Shown here piece after piece: positions 7,725-17,134 of a stretch of DNA of 64,000 nt. Position 1 is the first letter of the stretch. Each line of letters begins with the position of its first letter. Under the pieces are notes generated by a model, which had not been told where the DNA came from, did not search any database, and saw nothing but the letters and a program-made list of their open reading frames with translations. The translations under genes were made by a program, and so were the position numbers. The stretch is from DASPGQ01 sp035457705 (GTDB lineage: Bacteria; Acidobacteriota; Vicinamibacteria; Marinacidobacterales; SMYC01): positions 220,942 to 284,941 of the forward strand of contig DATIBD010000103.1 in assembly GCA_035457705.1 (NCBI GenBank). Reading direction: 5' to 3'.

Positions 7725-9272
7725 ATGAGAAAGAACCTGCGTTGGAAAGCCGCCCTCATCCTCGCGGTGACGGGTTTGTGCGTTTGGTCGTTCTACCCCC
7801 CGGAGGAGAAGATCAAGCTAGGCCTCGATCTCAAAGGTGGCATCCACCTGATCATGAAGGTGAATACCGAGGATGCTCTCAATGCCGTGACCAACGAGGC
7901 CTCGGAGATTCTCGGTCAATCGCTCGACGAGGAGAGCATTGCCTTCGACGCCATCCAGAAAGAAGAGGCGGGGAAGCTCCGAGTGACCGGCGTCGACGGC
8001 ACGAAAGACAGCGCCTTCCGGAACCTCGTGGAGACCAACTTCTCCAGCTGGGAGGTCCGAGCTCCCGGTGGTGGACAGTGGGAGCTCGAGTACCGGCAGG
8101 CCGCCAGGTCGGTCCTGAGGGAGGAGACCGTCGCCCAAGCCATCGAGACGATCCGTCGTCGCGTCGACGAGCTGGGCGTGGCCGAGCCCGTGATCGCGCC
8201 CCACGGCGATTCCGGCAACCAGATTCTGGTCCAGCTTCCCGGCTTCGACGACATCGAACGGGCCAAGGGGCTCATCCGGGAGACCGCAAAGCTCGAGCTG
8301 CGGCTCGTCCAGGGAAGGGGTTTCTCCGAAGACCAACTACTCGGCGGTCGCCCGCAGCCTCCGGGCACGGAGATCCTCTCCGGAGTCGCCGAGACCGGGG
8401 GAACCGACAAGTACTACTACCTGGTCGAAAGAGTCCCAGTCATAACCGGCCGCGACCTGAAGAACGCACGGCGCTCGCTCGATTACGACACCAACACGCC
8501 GAACGTGTCTTTCACGCTCAAGCCCGAGGCCGCGAGCCGCTTCCAGCGTGAAACACGGGCCAACATCGGTCGACAGCTCGCGATCATCCTGGACAACAAC
8601 GTAGTCTCCGCTCCCGTCATCCAGAGCGCCATCTACGATCAGGGGCAGATCACGGGAAACTTCACCGTGGAACAAGCTCAGGATCTCGCGATCAAGCTGC
8701 GCTCCGGCGCCCTGCCCGCTTCGCTCGAGTATCAGGAGGAGCGCACCGTCGGACCGAGCCTGGGAGCCGACTCCATCCGCAGTGGCGTCACGGCTTCCCT
8801 GGTCGGACTCGCCGCAGTGGTATTCTTCGTGCTCTTCTATTATCGACTCTCGGGCTTGAACGCCGTCATCGCTCTCGCACTCAACGTCCTGATTCTCGTG
8901 GCCGCTCTCGCCTATTTCTCCGCAACGCTCACGCTACCCGGAATCGCCGGCGTCATCCTGACCATCGGCGTCGGGGTGGACGCGAATGTGCTGATTTTCG
9001 AGCGCATCAAAGAGGAGATGCGGAGCGGCAAGACTCCGCGCACGGCCATATCGGCGAGCTTCGGCAAGGTGTTCTGGACGATCTTCGACGCCAATTTGAC
9101 GAGCCTCGTGGCGGCTCTGATTCTTTTCCAGTTCGGAACCGGTCCGGTGCAAGGGTTCGCCGTAACGCTGAGCATCGGTTTGCTGTCGAACATGTTCACC
9201 GCGATCTTCGTCTCCCGCTTCATTTTCGACTTCGTGCTCTCGGGCCGGCAGGTCGAGGCGCTCAGCATCTGA
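7725..9272 (+). CDS. secD: Protein translocase subunit SecD
   Basis: Proton-driven subunit that pulls exported proteins into the periplasm, 515 aa. The first membrane helix is at about 7-25. The conserved GLDLKGGIHL (D1) lies just after it, then the large periplasmic P1 region to about 340, then a cluster of five membrane helices. The GVDANVLIFERIKEE motif in the helix cluster is the SecD-type hallmark. It is partnered by secF 15 bases downstream and yajC just upstream. Confidence 0.97.
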   Translation: MRKNLRWKAALILAVTGLCVWSFYPPEEKIKLGLDLKGGIHLIMKVNTEDALNAVTNEASEILGQSLDEESIAFDAIQKEEAGKLRVTGVDGTKDSAFRNLVETNFSSWEVRAPGGGQWELEYRQAARSVLREETVAQAIETIRRRVDELGVAEPVIAPHGDSGNQILVQLPGFDDIERAKGLIRETAKLELRLVQGRGFSEDQLLGGRPQPPGTEILSGVAETGGTDKYYYLVERVPVITGRDLKNARRSLDYDTNTPNVSFTLKPEAASRFQRETRANIGRQLAIILDNNVVSAPVIQSAIYDQGQITGNFTVEQAQDLAIKLRSGALPASLEYQEERTVGPSLGADSIRSGVTASLVGLAAVVFFVLFYYRLSGLNAVIALALNVLILVAALAYFSATLTLPGIAGVILTIGVGVDANVLIFERIKEEMRSGKTPRTAISASFGKVFWTIFDANLTSLVAALILFQFGTGPVQGFAVTLSIGLLSNMFTAIFVSRFIFDFVLSGRQVEALSI

Positions 9273-9287
9273 AACCGAGAGGCGGTA

Positions 9288-10253
9288 ATGGATTTCATCG
9301 GCGACACCAGCATCGATTGGCTCAAGTACCGGTGGTACTTCGTCGCGCTCTCTCTCACCGTCGCGTCGATCGGCGCGCTCGACATCGCGAGGAAAGGTGG
9401 ACTGCGCTACGGAATCGATTTTTCCGAGGGAACCATCGTCTATCCGCGATTCGAGAAGACGCCGCGGATCGAAGAGATGAGACAAATTCTCTCGAACGCC
9501 GGCATCGGCGAGGCCATCATCCAGCGCTACGACCGGGAAGAGATGAACCTCGTGATGATCCGGGTCGAGCGAAGAGGCGACGACACGGTGGAGCTGGACG
9601 CGACCGCGAACCGCATCCTCGATGCCCTCAGAAACAATTTAGCCGATAACCAGCTCGTCGATGTCTCCACCGAGATCGTCGGGCCGGTGGTGGGCGAGAC
9701 GCTTCGCCGACAAGCGCGAAACGCCACGCTTTTCGCCATGGTGGCGATGTTCGTGTACATCGGTTTCCGTTTCGAGCCCATTTACGGAGTCGGTGCCACC
9801 GTGGCCGTCTTTCATGACGTGGTGCTGACCCTGGGACTGGTCTCGGTCTTCAACCACGAGATCAGTCTGAACGTCATCGCGGCGTTTCTCTTTCTCGTGG
9901 GTTATTCGGTGAACGACACCATTGTAATATTCGACCGGGTCAGGGAGAACCGTCAGCTCGCGCGGCGGACCTCGCTCCGCGAAATTATGAATCTGTCGAT
10001 CAATCAGACGCTGCGTCGCACCATCCTGACTTCCGGCCTCACTTTCTTTGCCGTGGTGGCGCTCTACGCCCTAGGAGGCGAGGTCCTGCGGGGCTTCTCC
10101 TTCGTTCTAGTCGCGGGAATCATCATCGGAACCTACTCGTCCATCGCCATCGCCTCGCCCATCGTTTTGTGGTGGCGCCGGTATCGAGACCGGCCGGCCT
10201 CCCAACGCCGCAAAGCCAAGGCCAAGCCCGAAGAACGAGCCGCGCGCGTGTAA
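9288..10253 (+). CDS. secF: Protein translocase subunit SecF
   Basis: Partner of SecD, 321 aa with six expected membrane helices. The N-terminal helix is followed by a GIDFSEGT motif (the usual DFTGG-type sequence has Gly where Glu is seen here). GYSVNDTIVIFDRVREN lies in the helix bundle, and a basic C-terminal tail ends the protein. The ATG at 9288 has a GAGGCGG-type ribosome site. It is followed after 21 bases by a tonB gene. Confidence 0.96.
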   Translation: MDFIGDTSIDWLKYRWYFVALSLTVASIGALDIARKGGLRYGIDFSEGTIVYPRFEKTPRIEEMRQILSNAGIGEAIIQRYDREEMNLVMIRVERRGDDTVELDATANRILDALRNNLADNQLVDVSTEIVGPVVGETLRRQARNATLFAMVAMFVYIGFRFEPIYGVGATVAVFHDVVLTLGLVSVFNHEISLNVIAAFLFLVGYSVNDTIVIFDRVRENRQLARRTSLREIMNLSINQTLRRTILTSGLTFFAVVALYALGGEVLRGFSFVLVAGIIIGTYSSIAIASPIVLWWRRYRDRPASQRRKAKAKPEERAARV

Positions 10254-10274
10254 GATCCTGTTGTAATATTAGCT

Positions 10275-11093
10275 ATGAATTGGGGCGGTCTGAAGGGCCC
10301 TCCAGAAGCCGGCGCGAGCGGAGAACGACCTTGGCCGCGACCGACCTGTCTCGGCAGCACGATCCGCCTCGCCGCGGGGGGCCTGCGCGCCGACCGATGG
10401 TCGGGTGCTCCTCTGGGTATTGCCGCCCATGCCGTCGCACTGGCAACGTTCGGCATGCTAGCCGTCATATCCTTCGACGCACCGCTGACACCGGCTTTGA
10501 AACCCCTCGTGTTCTGGTTCGCGGCCCCGCCGCCGCCCCCTCAGCTGCGAGGAGATCCGAGCTTGATTCCCCTCGAGACTGCGGCGATTCCACACCCTCA
10601 TGATTCGGCGATTCTGAATCCCCCTTCGCGTCGGTTGGTAATGTCCGATGAGATCCTTAGCCCCGAGTTCGACGTCCCGTTCGGCGCCGACCTGGGCTTC
10701 GACCAAGGCCTCGCCGACGGGATGGACGGTGGCATCCCCGGGGGTGTGGTTGGTGGAGTTCCCGGTGGATTGGTGGGAGGGGTCATCGGTGGCAAGGGGA
10801 CGGTGGTCCCGCCCCTGCCCACGCCCGACGTGGGTCCGAGCCCCCTCCGAATGCCGCTGCCGAGCTACACCAAGGAGGCGGTTCGCGACAACGTGTCCGG
10901 AGCTGTCGTCCTTCGCGTTCTCATCGATGAGCAAGGGAAAGTCCAGGTCCTCGAGGTCCGCCGCTCGATCCCCTCGCTCGATGCCGAGGCGATCCAAATG
11001 GTCGAATCTCGCTGGCTGTTCGAGCCCGCGACCAAGAACGGCAGACCGGTACCCGCAGTCAGCGACCTCGTCGTACGGTTTCGCCTCTATTGA
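10275..11093 (+). CDS. tonB: Energy transducer TonB (Gly-rich linker)
   Basis: TonB links the ExbBD proton-motive motor to outer-membrane receptors. Layout in 272 aa: a cytosolic N-terminus, a membrane helix at about 47-67, a short proline run at 84-89, a Gly-Gly-Val-rich stretch at about 150-173, and a TonB C-terminal domain at about 196-272 (SYTKEAV, VVLRVLIDEQGKV, W-x-FEPA, GRPVP). It lies at the end of the yajC-secDF set and about 320 bases before a second tonB with exbB/exbD. The N-terminus before the membrane helix is longer than usual, so the start could be later. Confidence 0.88.
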   Translation: MNWGGLKGPPEAGASGERPWPRPTCLGSTIRLAAGGLRADRWSGAPLGIAAHAVALATFGMLAVISFDAPLTPALKPLVFWFAAPPPPPQLRGDPSLIPLETAAIPHPHDSAILNPPSRRLVMSDEILSPEFDVPFGADLGFDQGLADGMDGGIPGGVVGGVPGGLVGGVIGGKGTVVPPLPTPDVGPSPLRMPLPSYTKEAVRDNVSGAVVLRVLIDEQGKVQVLEVRRSIPSLDAEAIQMVESRWLFEPATKNGRPVPAVSDLVVRFRLY

Positions 11094-11418
11094 GATCCTC
11101 GTAGCGGCTTGACACGAGGCTACACCGCGATTAGCATACGCTGCTCGAAGGAGGATACTGCGGATCTCCTCTAGTCGGTTGACAGCGAGGTCGCTTGTCG
11201 ATATGGATACGACTTTGGTTGGCTTCGAGTTCCCACGAGTTGTCGGCAGTATTTTGATTGTCTCGAGCGGCCCAACTGGAACCTTTCGTGACGGGCGGTG
11301 TCTAATCGCGCAGTATGAGGCTGGAATTGCGTAGTCTGTCCGACAGCGACCGGATAAGGGCTACGCCATCTTGTCTTAGAAGTGATTCATTCTTCTCCGG
11401 AAAGGAGCACTGATCGCC
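11094..11418 (+). promoter_or_regulatory. Gene-free 325 bp upstream of tonB-exbBD, with sigma70-like promoter(s)
   Basis: The best signal is TTGACA at 11109-11114, a 17-base spacer and TAGCAT at 11132-11137. A second TTGACA at 11179-11184 has a weaker TATGGA 17 bases later (11202-11207). Either would give a long leader (about 200-270 bases) to the GTG at 11419, leaving room for iron- or other uptake-linked control. I see no clear Fur box or gene in the interval. Confidence 0.5.
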
Positions 11419-12135
11419 GTGCCCAAAGAAATGTTTGACCTTGCCTTGATGCCGGAGGGCGTTGGCGCGGGAAGATCCTTCGCGAGCTTCATGACCTCGC
11501 TTCTCCTGCAGGGCGGAGTCATCTTCGCGATGATCGTCGTGCCGCTGATGGCGACCGACAACCTGCCCACGCCCGAAGGAATCATGACCTTCATGGCGAC
11601 GCCCCCGCCGCCACCTCCACCACCGCCACCTCCGCCTCCCCCGAAAGCGGCGCCGAGGCCGACGGCTCCCCGTCCCGTCCTGACCTCCACGCCGCAGTTC
11701 GTAGCTCCCGTGGAGATCCCGGACGAGATCGGCATGGACATGGGGGTCGATTTCGGAGTCCCGGGCGGTGTCGAAGGAGGCGTCCCTGGTGGGGTCATCG
11801 GCGGAATCGTGGGAGGGCTTCCCGACGCACCACCGCCTCCCAAGCAAGAGCCCGTCCGAGTTGGCGGAAACATTCGCCCGCCCAACAAGATCAAGGACGT
11901 CGCGCCGTCTTATCCGGATATCGCGAAGCAAGCCCGAGTTCAGGGCATCGTCATCCTCGAGGCCATCATCGACCCTCAGGGAACCGTCACCAACGTTCGA
12001 GTGCTCCGCTCCATTCCACTGCTCGACCAGTCGGCGATCGATGCCGTCAAACAGTGGAAATATGAGCCGACGCTCCTGAACGGAGTGCCGGTACCGATCG
12101 TCATGACGGTCACGGTCAACTTCGCGTTGAGCTAA
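11419..12135 (+). CDS. tonB: Energy transducer TonB (14-Pro linker)
   Basis: Second TonB, 238 aa. Membrane helix at about 25-45, a run of 14 consecutive prolines at 62-75, a Gly-Gly-Val repeat at about 116-133, and a TonB C-terminal domain at 161-238 (APSYPDIAKQARVQG, VILEAIIDPQGTV, KQWKYEPTLLNGVPVP). The start is GTG at 11419 with GGAG 11 bases upstream. It leads the tonB-exbB-exbD-exbD operon, so it is the likely partner of that motor. The C-terminal domain is more canonical than that of the tonB at 10.3 kb. Confidence 0.93.
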   Translation: MPKEMFDLALMPEGVGAGRSFASFMTSLLLQGGVIFAMIVVPLMATDNLPTPEGIMTFMATPPPPPPPPPPPPPPKAAPRPTAPRPVLTSTPQFVAPVEIPDEIGMDMGVDFGVPGGVEGGVPGGVIGGIVGGLPDAPPPPKQEPVRVGGNIRPPNKIKDVAPSYPDIAKQARVQGIVILEAIIDPQGTVTNVRVLRSIPLLDQSAIDAVKQWKYEPTLLNGVPVPIVMTVTVNFALS

Positions 12136-12192
12136 GTGGGTACTGCTTCGAGATAGGTTCGCGTCAACCGTAGATAATACAGGAGGAAAACA

Positions 12193-12870
12193 ATGCAGTT
12201 TAGCCTGCTCGATATTTGGCAACATATGGGTTTAACAGCCAGGCTGGTGAACTTCGTCATGTTGATCATGTCGATCTATTCCTTGAGCGTCATGATCGAG
12301 CGCTTCATGACCTATAGAAAGGCCAAGAAGCAATCACGGGCCTATGCCCCGAAAGTGGCCAAGCTCTTGAAGGATGGAAAGATACAAGACGCTATCCGAC
12401 TCAGCGGCGCCAAGGACGTCAAGAACAGCCATCTCGCCAAGGTTCTCCTCGCCGGGCTCCAAGAGTACGAGTACCAGAAGGAGACGGGCGGTGGCACGCG
12501 TGACGACATGATGGAGGCTGCCCACCGCGCGATCGAACGAGCGACGGCGCTCAATTTGACCGACCTAAAGCGCGGACTGTCGGGGCTCGCCACCGTGGGA
12601 GCTACCGCACCGTTCGTGGGGTTGTTCGGAACGGTCGCCGGGATCATCAACGCCTTTCGCGGCATGGCCCTCACCGGCTCGGGCGGTATCGGTGCCATTT
12701 CCGCGGGCATCGCCGAGGCCCTGGTGGCCACCGCATTCGGCCTGTTCGTCGCCATCCCGGCTGTCTGGGCGTTCAACTATCTCACGACGCGGGTCGAGGG
12801 TTTCACCGTCGAGATGGACAATAGCGCCTCGGAGCTCATCGACTACATGGCCAAGAAAACCGTCGCGTAG
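12193..12870 (+). CDS. exbB: ExbB/TolQ-type proton channel protein
   Basis: MotA/TolQ/ExbB family inner-membrane protein, 225 aa. The N-terminal helix is at about 18-38, a cytosolic loop follows, and two further helices lie at about 130-155 and 170-195. The conserved GLATVGATAPFVGLFGTVAGI segment and the following GIAEALVATAFGLFVAIPAV match the family. A ribosome site AGGAGG lies 8 bases before ATG 12193. With the two ExbD proteins it forms the TonB motor. Confidence 0.95.
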   Translation: MQFSLLDIWQHMGLTARLVNFVMLIMSIYSLSVMIERFMTYRKAKKQSRAYAPKVAKLLKDGKIQDAIRLSGAKDVKNSHLAKVLLAGLQEYEYQKETGGGTRDDMMEAAHRAIERATALNLTDLKRGLSGLATVGATAPFVGLFGTVAGIINAFRGMALTGSGGIGAISAGIAEALVATAFGLFVAIPAVWAFNYLTTRVEGFTVEMDNSASELIDYMAKKTVA

Positions 12871-12896
12871 GCGACTGTGACTAAGGAGATACAGCC

Positions 12897-13313
12897 ATGG
12901 GCATGGGCGGACTCAATCAAAAGGACGTCAAGGCAGATATCAACGTCACGCCGCTCGCCGACGTGATGCTGGTGTTGCTCATCATTTTCATGGTCATTAC
13001 GCCTCTGCTCCAGAAAGGAGTCGACGTCAAGCTTCCGCCAGCGGAATTTCCTACCGATCATCCGGACAACGAAAGCGTCGTCACCGTGGCCATCAAGCTG
13101 GACAATACTGTCTATCTCAACATGATGCCCGTCGCCGAGTCGGAGCTCGTGAGCAAGCTCACCAGCGAGTTCGAGGGAAAATCCGAGAAAATCCTCTTCC
13201 TCAAAGCCGACGAAGGACTCGAGTACGGTGACGTTCTTCGCGTCATGGACCTGTGTCGCGACGGCGGAGCCGACGAGATCGGCCTAATCACCGAGGTAAA
13301 GGTCCAAAGCTGA
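12897..13313 (+). CDS. exbD: ExbD/TolR-type biopolymer transport protein 1
   Basis: 138 aa with one membrane helix at about 19-40 preceded by DINVTPLADVMLVLLIIFMV. D22 is the proton-carrying Asp of the family. The periplasmic C-terminal domain ends GGADEIGLITEV. It lies 26 bases after exbB and 15 before a second exbD. Two tandem ExbD paralogues with one ExbB are common in TonB systems of several phyla. Confidence 0.94.
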   Translation: MGMGGLNQKDVKADINVTPLADVMLVLLIIFMVITPLLQKGVDVKLPPAEFPTDHPDNESVVTVAIKLDNTVYLNMMPVAESELVSKLTSEFEGKSEKILFLKADEGLEYGDVLRVMDLCRDGGADEIGLITEVKVQS

Positions 13314-13328
13314 AGGAGCACGAAACAA

Positions 13329-13760
13329 ATGGCAATGTCGTCGAACAAAGGTGGGGGCCCGACTTCCGACATCAACGTGACTCCGCTAATCGACGTGATG
13401 TTGGTCCTTCTCATCATCTTCATGGTGGTAACGCCGCTGACGCAAAAGGGGCTAGACGTGGAGCTCCCCGAGTCCGCGGATAACGTGCAGAACGCAGAGC
13501 CGGATCCGAATCAGCTTGTTCTGAACATCGACATCGATCGGCAGGTCACCATCAACAAACAACCCATCAATTGGGAAGAGCTTCCGCTTCGTATTCGCGA
13601 TATCTTCGAGACCCGATCCGACAAGACGATCTTCTTGCAAGCCGCGCCGCAGTTGAGCTACGGCGAGGTCGTCGAAGTGCTCGACGTGGCCAGGGGTAAC
13701 GGTGTCGAGCGAGTCGGAATCGTCCCGCCGCAGCCAGGATACGCGGGAGGAAGCCGTTAG
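13329..13760 (+). CDS. exbD: ExbD/TolR-type biopolymer transport protein 2
   Basis: 143 aa. It has the same plan as the preceding gene: DINVTPLIDVMLVLLIIFMV with proton-carrying D22, then a periplasmic domain with QLVLNID and ending VERVGIVPPQ. It is the last gene of the rightward tonB-exbB-exbD-exbD operon and is followed by a strong bidirectional terminator. Confidence 0.94.
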   Translation: MAMSSNKGGGPTSDINVTPLIDVMLVLLIIFMVVTPLTQKGLDVELPESADNVQNAEPDPNQLVLNIDIDRQVTINKQPINWEELPLRIRDIFETRSDKTIFLQAAPQLSYGEVVEVLDVARGNGVERVGIVPPQPGYAGGSR

Positions 13761-13781
13761 GCTTCATTCATTCGAGACTTT

Positions 13782-13816
13782 AAAATGGGCGGGGAATCTT
13801 CCCCGCCCATTTTTTT
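13782..13816. terminator. Bidirectional rho-independent terminator between exbD and the TPR lipoprotein
   Basis: The stem GGGCGGGGA pairs perfectly with TCCCCGCCC around a 4-base loop (13787-13808), with AAAAT before it and seven T after it. Convergent genes end on both sides (stops at 13760 and 13821), so it can end transcription both ways. Confidence 0.93.
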
Positions 13817-13820
13817 GGTT

Positions 13821-14867
13821 TTAGTGGCTCGAGGTTTTTGGAGATTCGGCGGCTTCCGCCTCGGCGGCCTTGTTGGCCTCCTGCTCCTGCTCGCGTAGTG
13901 CGAGGGCCCGGTCCCGCAGCTCGTTTGCCAGCTGTTCGAGCTCCGCTCGGCGTCCCGGCTCGATTTTGGCTTGCTCTCTGAGCAACAAGTTCTTGTAGAT
14001 CAAGGCATCGATGTACTGGTCGTTGATCCCCAATGCCTGATCGAGCTGCTCCAATCCGAGCTGGATATATTCGCTTTTATCCGCGGTCGTGAGATCGGGA
14101 TCGCGGTAGACCTTGTCCCAATAGTGAACGGCGATGAGGTAGTAGCCTTCGGGGTCCTGGGTCTTGACGTCCCGGGCCTTGGCTAGCCAATCCATGGTCT
14201 CGTCGAATCGCCCGTATTTGTTGAGGAGGTTGGCAACCTGGCGGTAGGGCAGGGGATCGTCGGGTTTCATCTCCACCGGCTTCTTGTAAGCCTCGATGGC
14301 TTGTTCCAACAAAGGCAATTCCTCGGGATCGTGGAAGCGCTCGTAGACGTCCGCGAGCGCGTAGTAGCGCTCGGGAGTGGTGGAGTCGAGCTCGATCAGC
14401 GACTTGAAGTAATGCTCGGCGTTTCCGAAATCGTCGAGGACGTCCCGATAGATCGCGGCGAGCTGCTCCATCGAGTACTTCTGGTACGGCGCCAGCATCT
14501 CGAACTCCGCCGCATGGACACCCGCGAGCTCCAGCGCCTTCTCGTAGTCCTCGATGGCCGCGTCCAGATGGGCTTCGTTCTCGGGGTCATCCGGCCGCGT
14601 CGGACGGTAGAGGAGATGGTGGCTGCTCCCGCGATAGAAAAGAGTCGTGACCAGAACCCTGGGATCAGGGTTGGGATCGAGCTCGAGCGTCGTGTTGTAG
14701 AAATCGATGGCGTTCACGTACTCTTTGTTGGCGTAGTGCTGGTTCGCCTGTTTGAACGCCCTTCGGGACTTCAGCATGTCCAGTTTCTGCTGAAGGCTCG
14801 CGCACCCAGCGAGGGTAGCCAGAGCTATCGTCACGGCGCCGAGCGTTTTCAGGTGGTGGGTGTGCAT
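13821..14867 (-). CDS. TPR-repeat lipoprotein
   Basis: 348 aa with a signal peptide and a good lipobox LAGC (Cys22), so it is predicted to be a lipid-anchored envelope protein. The rest is tetratricopeptide-like helical hairpins (about 35-310; for example YANKEYVNAIDFYNTTLELD and EAHLDAAIEDYEKALEL), then a charged Ala/Glu-rich coiled tail. TPR lipoproteins act as scaffolds in envelope assembly or secretion, but no partner is shown here. It is convergent with exbD and divergent from rel. No enzymatic motif is seen. Confidence 0.85.
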   Translation of the reverse strand: MHTHHLKTLGAVTIALATLAGCASLQQKLDMLKSRRAFKQANQHYANKEYVNAIDFYNTTLELDPNPDPRVLVTTLFYRGSSHHLLYRPTRPDDPENEAHLDAAIEDYEKALELAGVHAAEFEMLAPYQKYSMEQLAAIYRDVLDDFGNAEHYFKSLIELDSTTPERYYALADVYERFHDPEELPLLEQAIEAYKKPVEMKPDDPLPYRQVANLLNKYGRFDETMDWLAKARDVKTQDPEGYYLIAVHYWDKVYRDPDLTTADKSEYIQLGLEQLDQALGINDQYIDALIYKNLLLREQAKIEPGRRAELEQLANELRDRALALREQEQEANKAAEAEAAESPKTSSH

Positions 14868-14965
14868 TCCTTGAACCCCCTTATATGGATTCAGTCGTAT
14901 GGGGAGCGAAGTATATTATGGGAGGGAGGGTCAGTCAACTCGGACACCAGGGTAACTGATTCAAC

Positions 14966-17134
14966 ATGATCCGCTTCGAGAACATTCTTGACAAGGTCCG
15001 TGCCTACCTGCCGGACGGTGACCTCGAGCTGCTCCGGCGAGCTTACGTTTTCTCCGCTCGGGAGCACCGGGGTCAGCTTCGCAAGTCGGGCGAGCCTTAT
15101 CTCGTCCATCCCCTGGAAGTCGCCAACATCCTGGCGGGGATGCAGCTCGACATCGTCTGCGTCGTAGGCGGGCTCCTGCACGATGTGGTCGAGGACACAC
15201 TCACCTCCATCGAAGCCGTCGAGGAGCTCTTCGGCTCGGAGGTGGCCCACATCATCGACGGTCTTACCAAGATCAGCAAATTGAAGTTCTCGTCCGCGGA
15301 GGAGCACCAGGCGGAGAATTTTCGAAAGATGTTGTTGGCGATGGTCGACGACATCCGCATCATATTGATCAAGCTCGCCGATCGCCTGCACAACATGCGT
15401 ACGCTACAGCATCTCTCCGACGAGCAGCGCGCTCGAATCGCCGCCGAGACACTCGAGATCTACGCTCCGCTCGCCGGTCGGCTGGGAATCGGTCGGATGA
15501 AGTCCGAGCTCGAAGAGCTTTGCCTGAAGCACACCGAGCCGAAGGCCTATGGGGTGCTCGCGGCGAGAATCGAGGCGAAGCGGAAATGGGCAGAGGACTT
15601 CATCGCGGCGATGAAGTCAAAACTCGAGAAGGCGCTCGCCGAGAATGGTATTCCCGCGGAGATCACCGGACGCACCAAGAGCATCTACAGCATCCACGAG
15701 AAGATGAAACGCCAGCGGATCGAGCTCGACCAGGTCTACGACTTTGTCGCGCTCCGCGTCATCACCGACAGCGTCAAGAACTGCTATGGCACACTCGGCA
15801 TCATTCACAATACCTGGAGACCCGTTCCCGGCCGAATCAAGGACTTCATCGCCATGCCGCGTCCTAACGGATACCGGTCGCTCCACACGAGCGTCATCAC
15901 CGAATCGGGGGTTCCCTTCGAAGTCCAGATCCGGACGGAGGAAATGCACCGGGTGGCCGAGCAGGGGATCGCCGCCCACTGGAAATACAAGGAAGGGAGG
16001 CCTCTCGAGGAGGATGACGTCAAGAACTTTTCCTGGCTCCGGCAGATCATCGATTCTCAGCGCGAGATCGCGGACCCGCACGAGTTCTTGAACAACCTCC
16101 GGATCGACCTGTATCCCGAGGACGTTTTCTGCTTCACGCCGAAGGGAGAGGTGAAATCCTTTCCCCGGGGCGCGACCCCGGTGGACTTTGCCTACTCGAT
16201 CCATACCGATATCGGACACCAATGTGTGGGAGCTCGCGTCAACGGATTGATGGTCCCCCTGCGATACAAGCTCAAGAACGGGGACATCGTGGAGATCTTG
16301 ACGGCTCGCGGCCACCGGCCAAGTCGCGATTGGCTCTCGTTCGTCACCACCGCCCGGGCCCGGAGCAAGATCCGAACCTTTCTGAACGCCGCCGACAAGA
16401 TGAGAAGCATCGAGATCGGCCGGAAGCTTCTCGACAAGGAATCGGAGCGATTCGATTTCAATCTGAGGGCGCTTCTCGACACCGACGGGCTACCCACCGT
16501 CCTGAAGGAGTACGGGCTCTCGAAAGTAGACGATCTCTATGCCGCGGTGGGCTACGGCAAGCTCTCCCCTCGCAAGATCCTGTCGAAGCTCGTTCCCGAG
16601 GAGAAGCTTCGCGAGAAAGCGGGCACGGGAACATCGCTCGCCCGGGCCGTTCGGAGAGTCCTTCGGGGCTCCCAGGACAAGATCAAAGTCGACGGTATGG
16701 ACGACCTGATGGTATACCGAGCGAAATGCTGCACCCCCGTTCCCGGGGAAAGCATCACCGGCTACGTTACCCGGGGCAAGGGCGTGTCGGTGCATTCCGC
16801 GAGTTGCCCCAACCTGCTCAATCTGATGGTAGATCCCGAACGACGGGTGGCCGTGTCCTGGGAAGGTGAAAAAGACGCGAAGTACGACATCACTTTGTCG
16901 GTCAACGTGGAGGATCGCAAAGGCATCCTAGCCGACATCACTTCGATTATCGCCGACATGAACACCGACATTCGAAACATCGAGGCCAAGACGTTCGATG
17001 ATCAGAAGGGGTCCATCGACGTGACCGTCGCGATCGGGAATCTGAAGGAGCTGGAGAAGATCGCCCGCTCGATCCGCTCCGTTGAAGGGGTTCTGGACGT
17101 CTCCCGGCCGGGCTCCCGCTCCGGCGCCAATTAG
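14966..17134 (+). CDS. rel: Bifunctional (p)ppGpp synthetase/hydrolase (Rel/SpoT family)
   Basis: A 722-aa long RSH enzyme controlling the stringent response. The N-terminal HD hydrolase looks intact: H48, H72-D73 with VEDT, and the ADRLHNMRTL motif. The synthetase region includes GRTKSIYSIHEKM, RPNGYRSLHTSV and EVQIRTEEMH. The regulatory half carries a TGS domain (FTPKGEVKSFPRGATPVDFAYSIHT), the KCCTPVPGESITGY zinc-finger/CC motif and a C-terminal ACT domain. Both activities are therefore expected. It is divergent from the TPR lipoprotein, and its stop overlaps by four bases the stop of the convergent Mrp gene. Confidence 0.95.
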   Translation: MIRFENILDKVRAYLPDGDLELLRRAYVFSAREHRGQLRKSGEPYLVHPLEVANILAGMQLDIVCVVGGLLHDVVEDTLTSIEAVEELFGSEVAHIIDGLTKISKLKFSSAEEHQAENFRKMLLAMVDDIRIILIKLADRLHNMRTLQHLSDEQRARIAAETLEIYAPLAGRLGIGRMKSELEELCLKHTEPKAYGVLAARIEAKRKWAEDFIAAMKSKLEKALAENGIPAEITGRTKSIYSIHEKMKRQRIELDQVYDFVALRVITDSVKNCYGTLGIIHNTWRPVPGRIKDFIAMPRPNGYRSLHTSVITESGVPFEVQIRTEEMHRVAEQGIAAHWKYKEGRPLEEDDVKNFSWLRQIIDSQREIADPHEFLNNLRIDLYPEDVFCFTPKGEVKSFPRGATPVDFAYSIHTDIGHQCVGARVNGLMVPLRYKLKNGDIVEILTARGHRPSRDWLSFVTTARARSKIRTFLNAADKMRSIEIGRKLLDKESERFDFNLRALLDTDGLPTVLKEYGLSKVDDLYAAVGYGKLSPRKILSKLVPEEKLREKAGTGTSLARAVRRVLRGSQDKIKVDGMDDLMVYRAKCCTPVPGESITGYVTRGKGVSVHSASCPNLLNLMVDPERRVAVSWEGEKDAKYDITLSVNVEDRKGILADITSIIADMNTDIRNIEAKTFDDQKGSIDVTVAIGNLKELEKIARSIRSVEGVLDVSRPGSRSGAN

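Noticed and set aside
11376..11894. Gly/Pro-rich frame opposite the second tonB
   Set aside because: It mirrors the poly-Pro and poly-Gly coding tracts of tonB; the TonB domain is on the plus strand.
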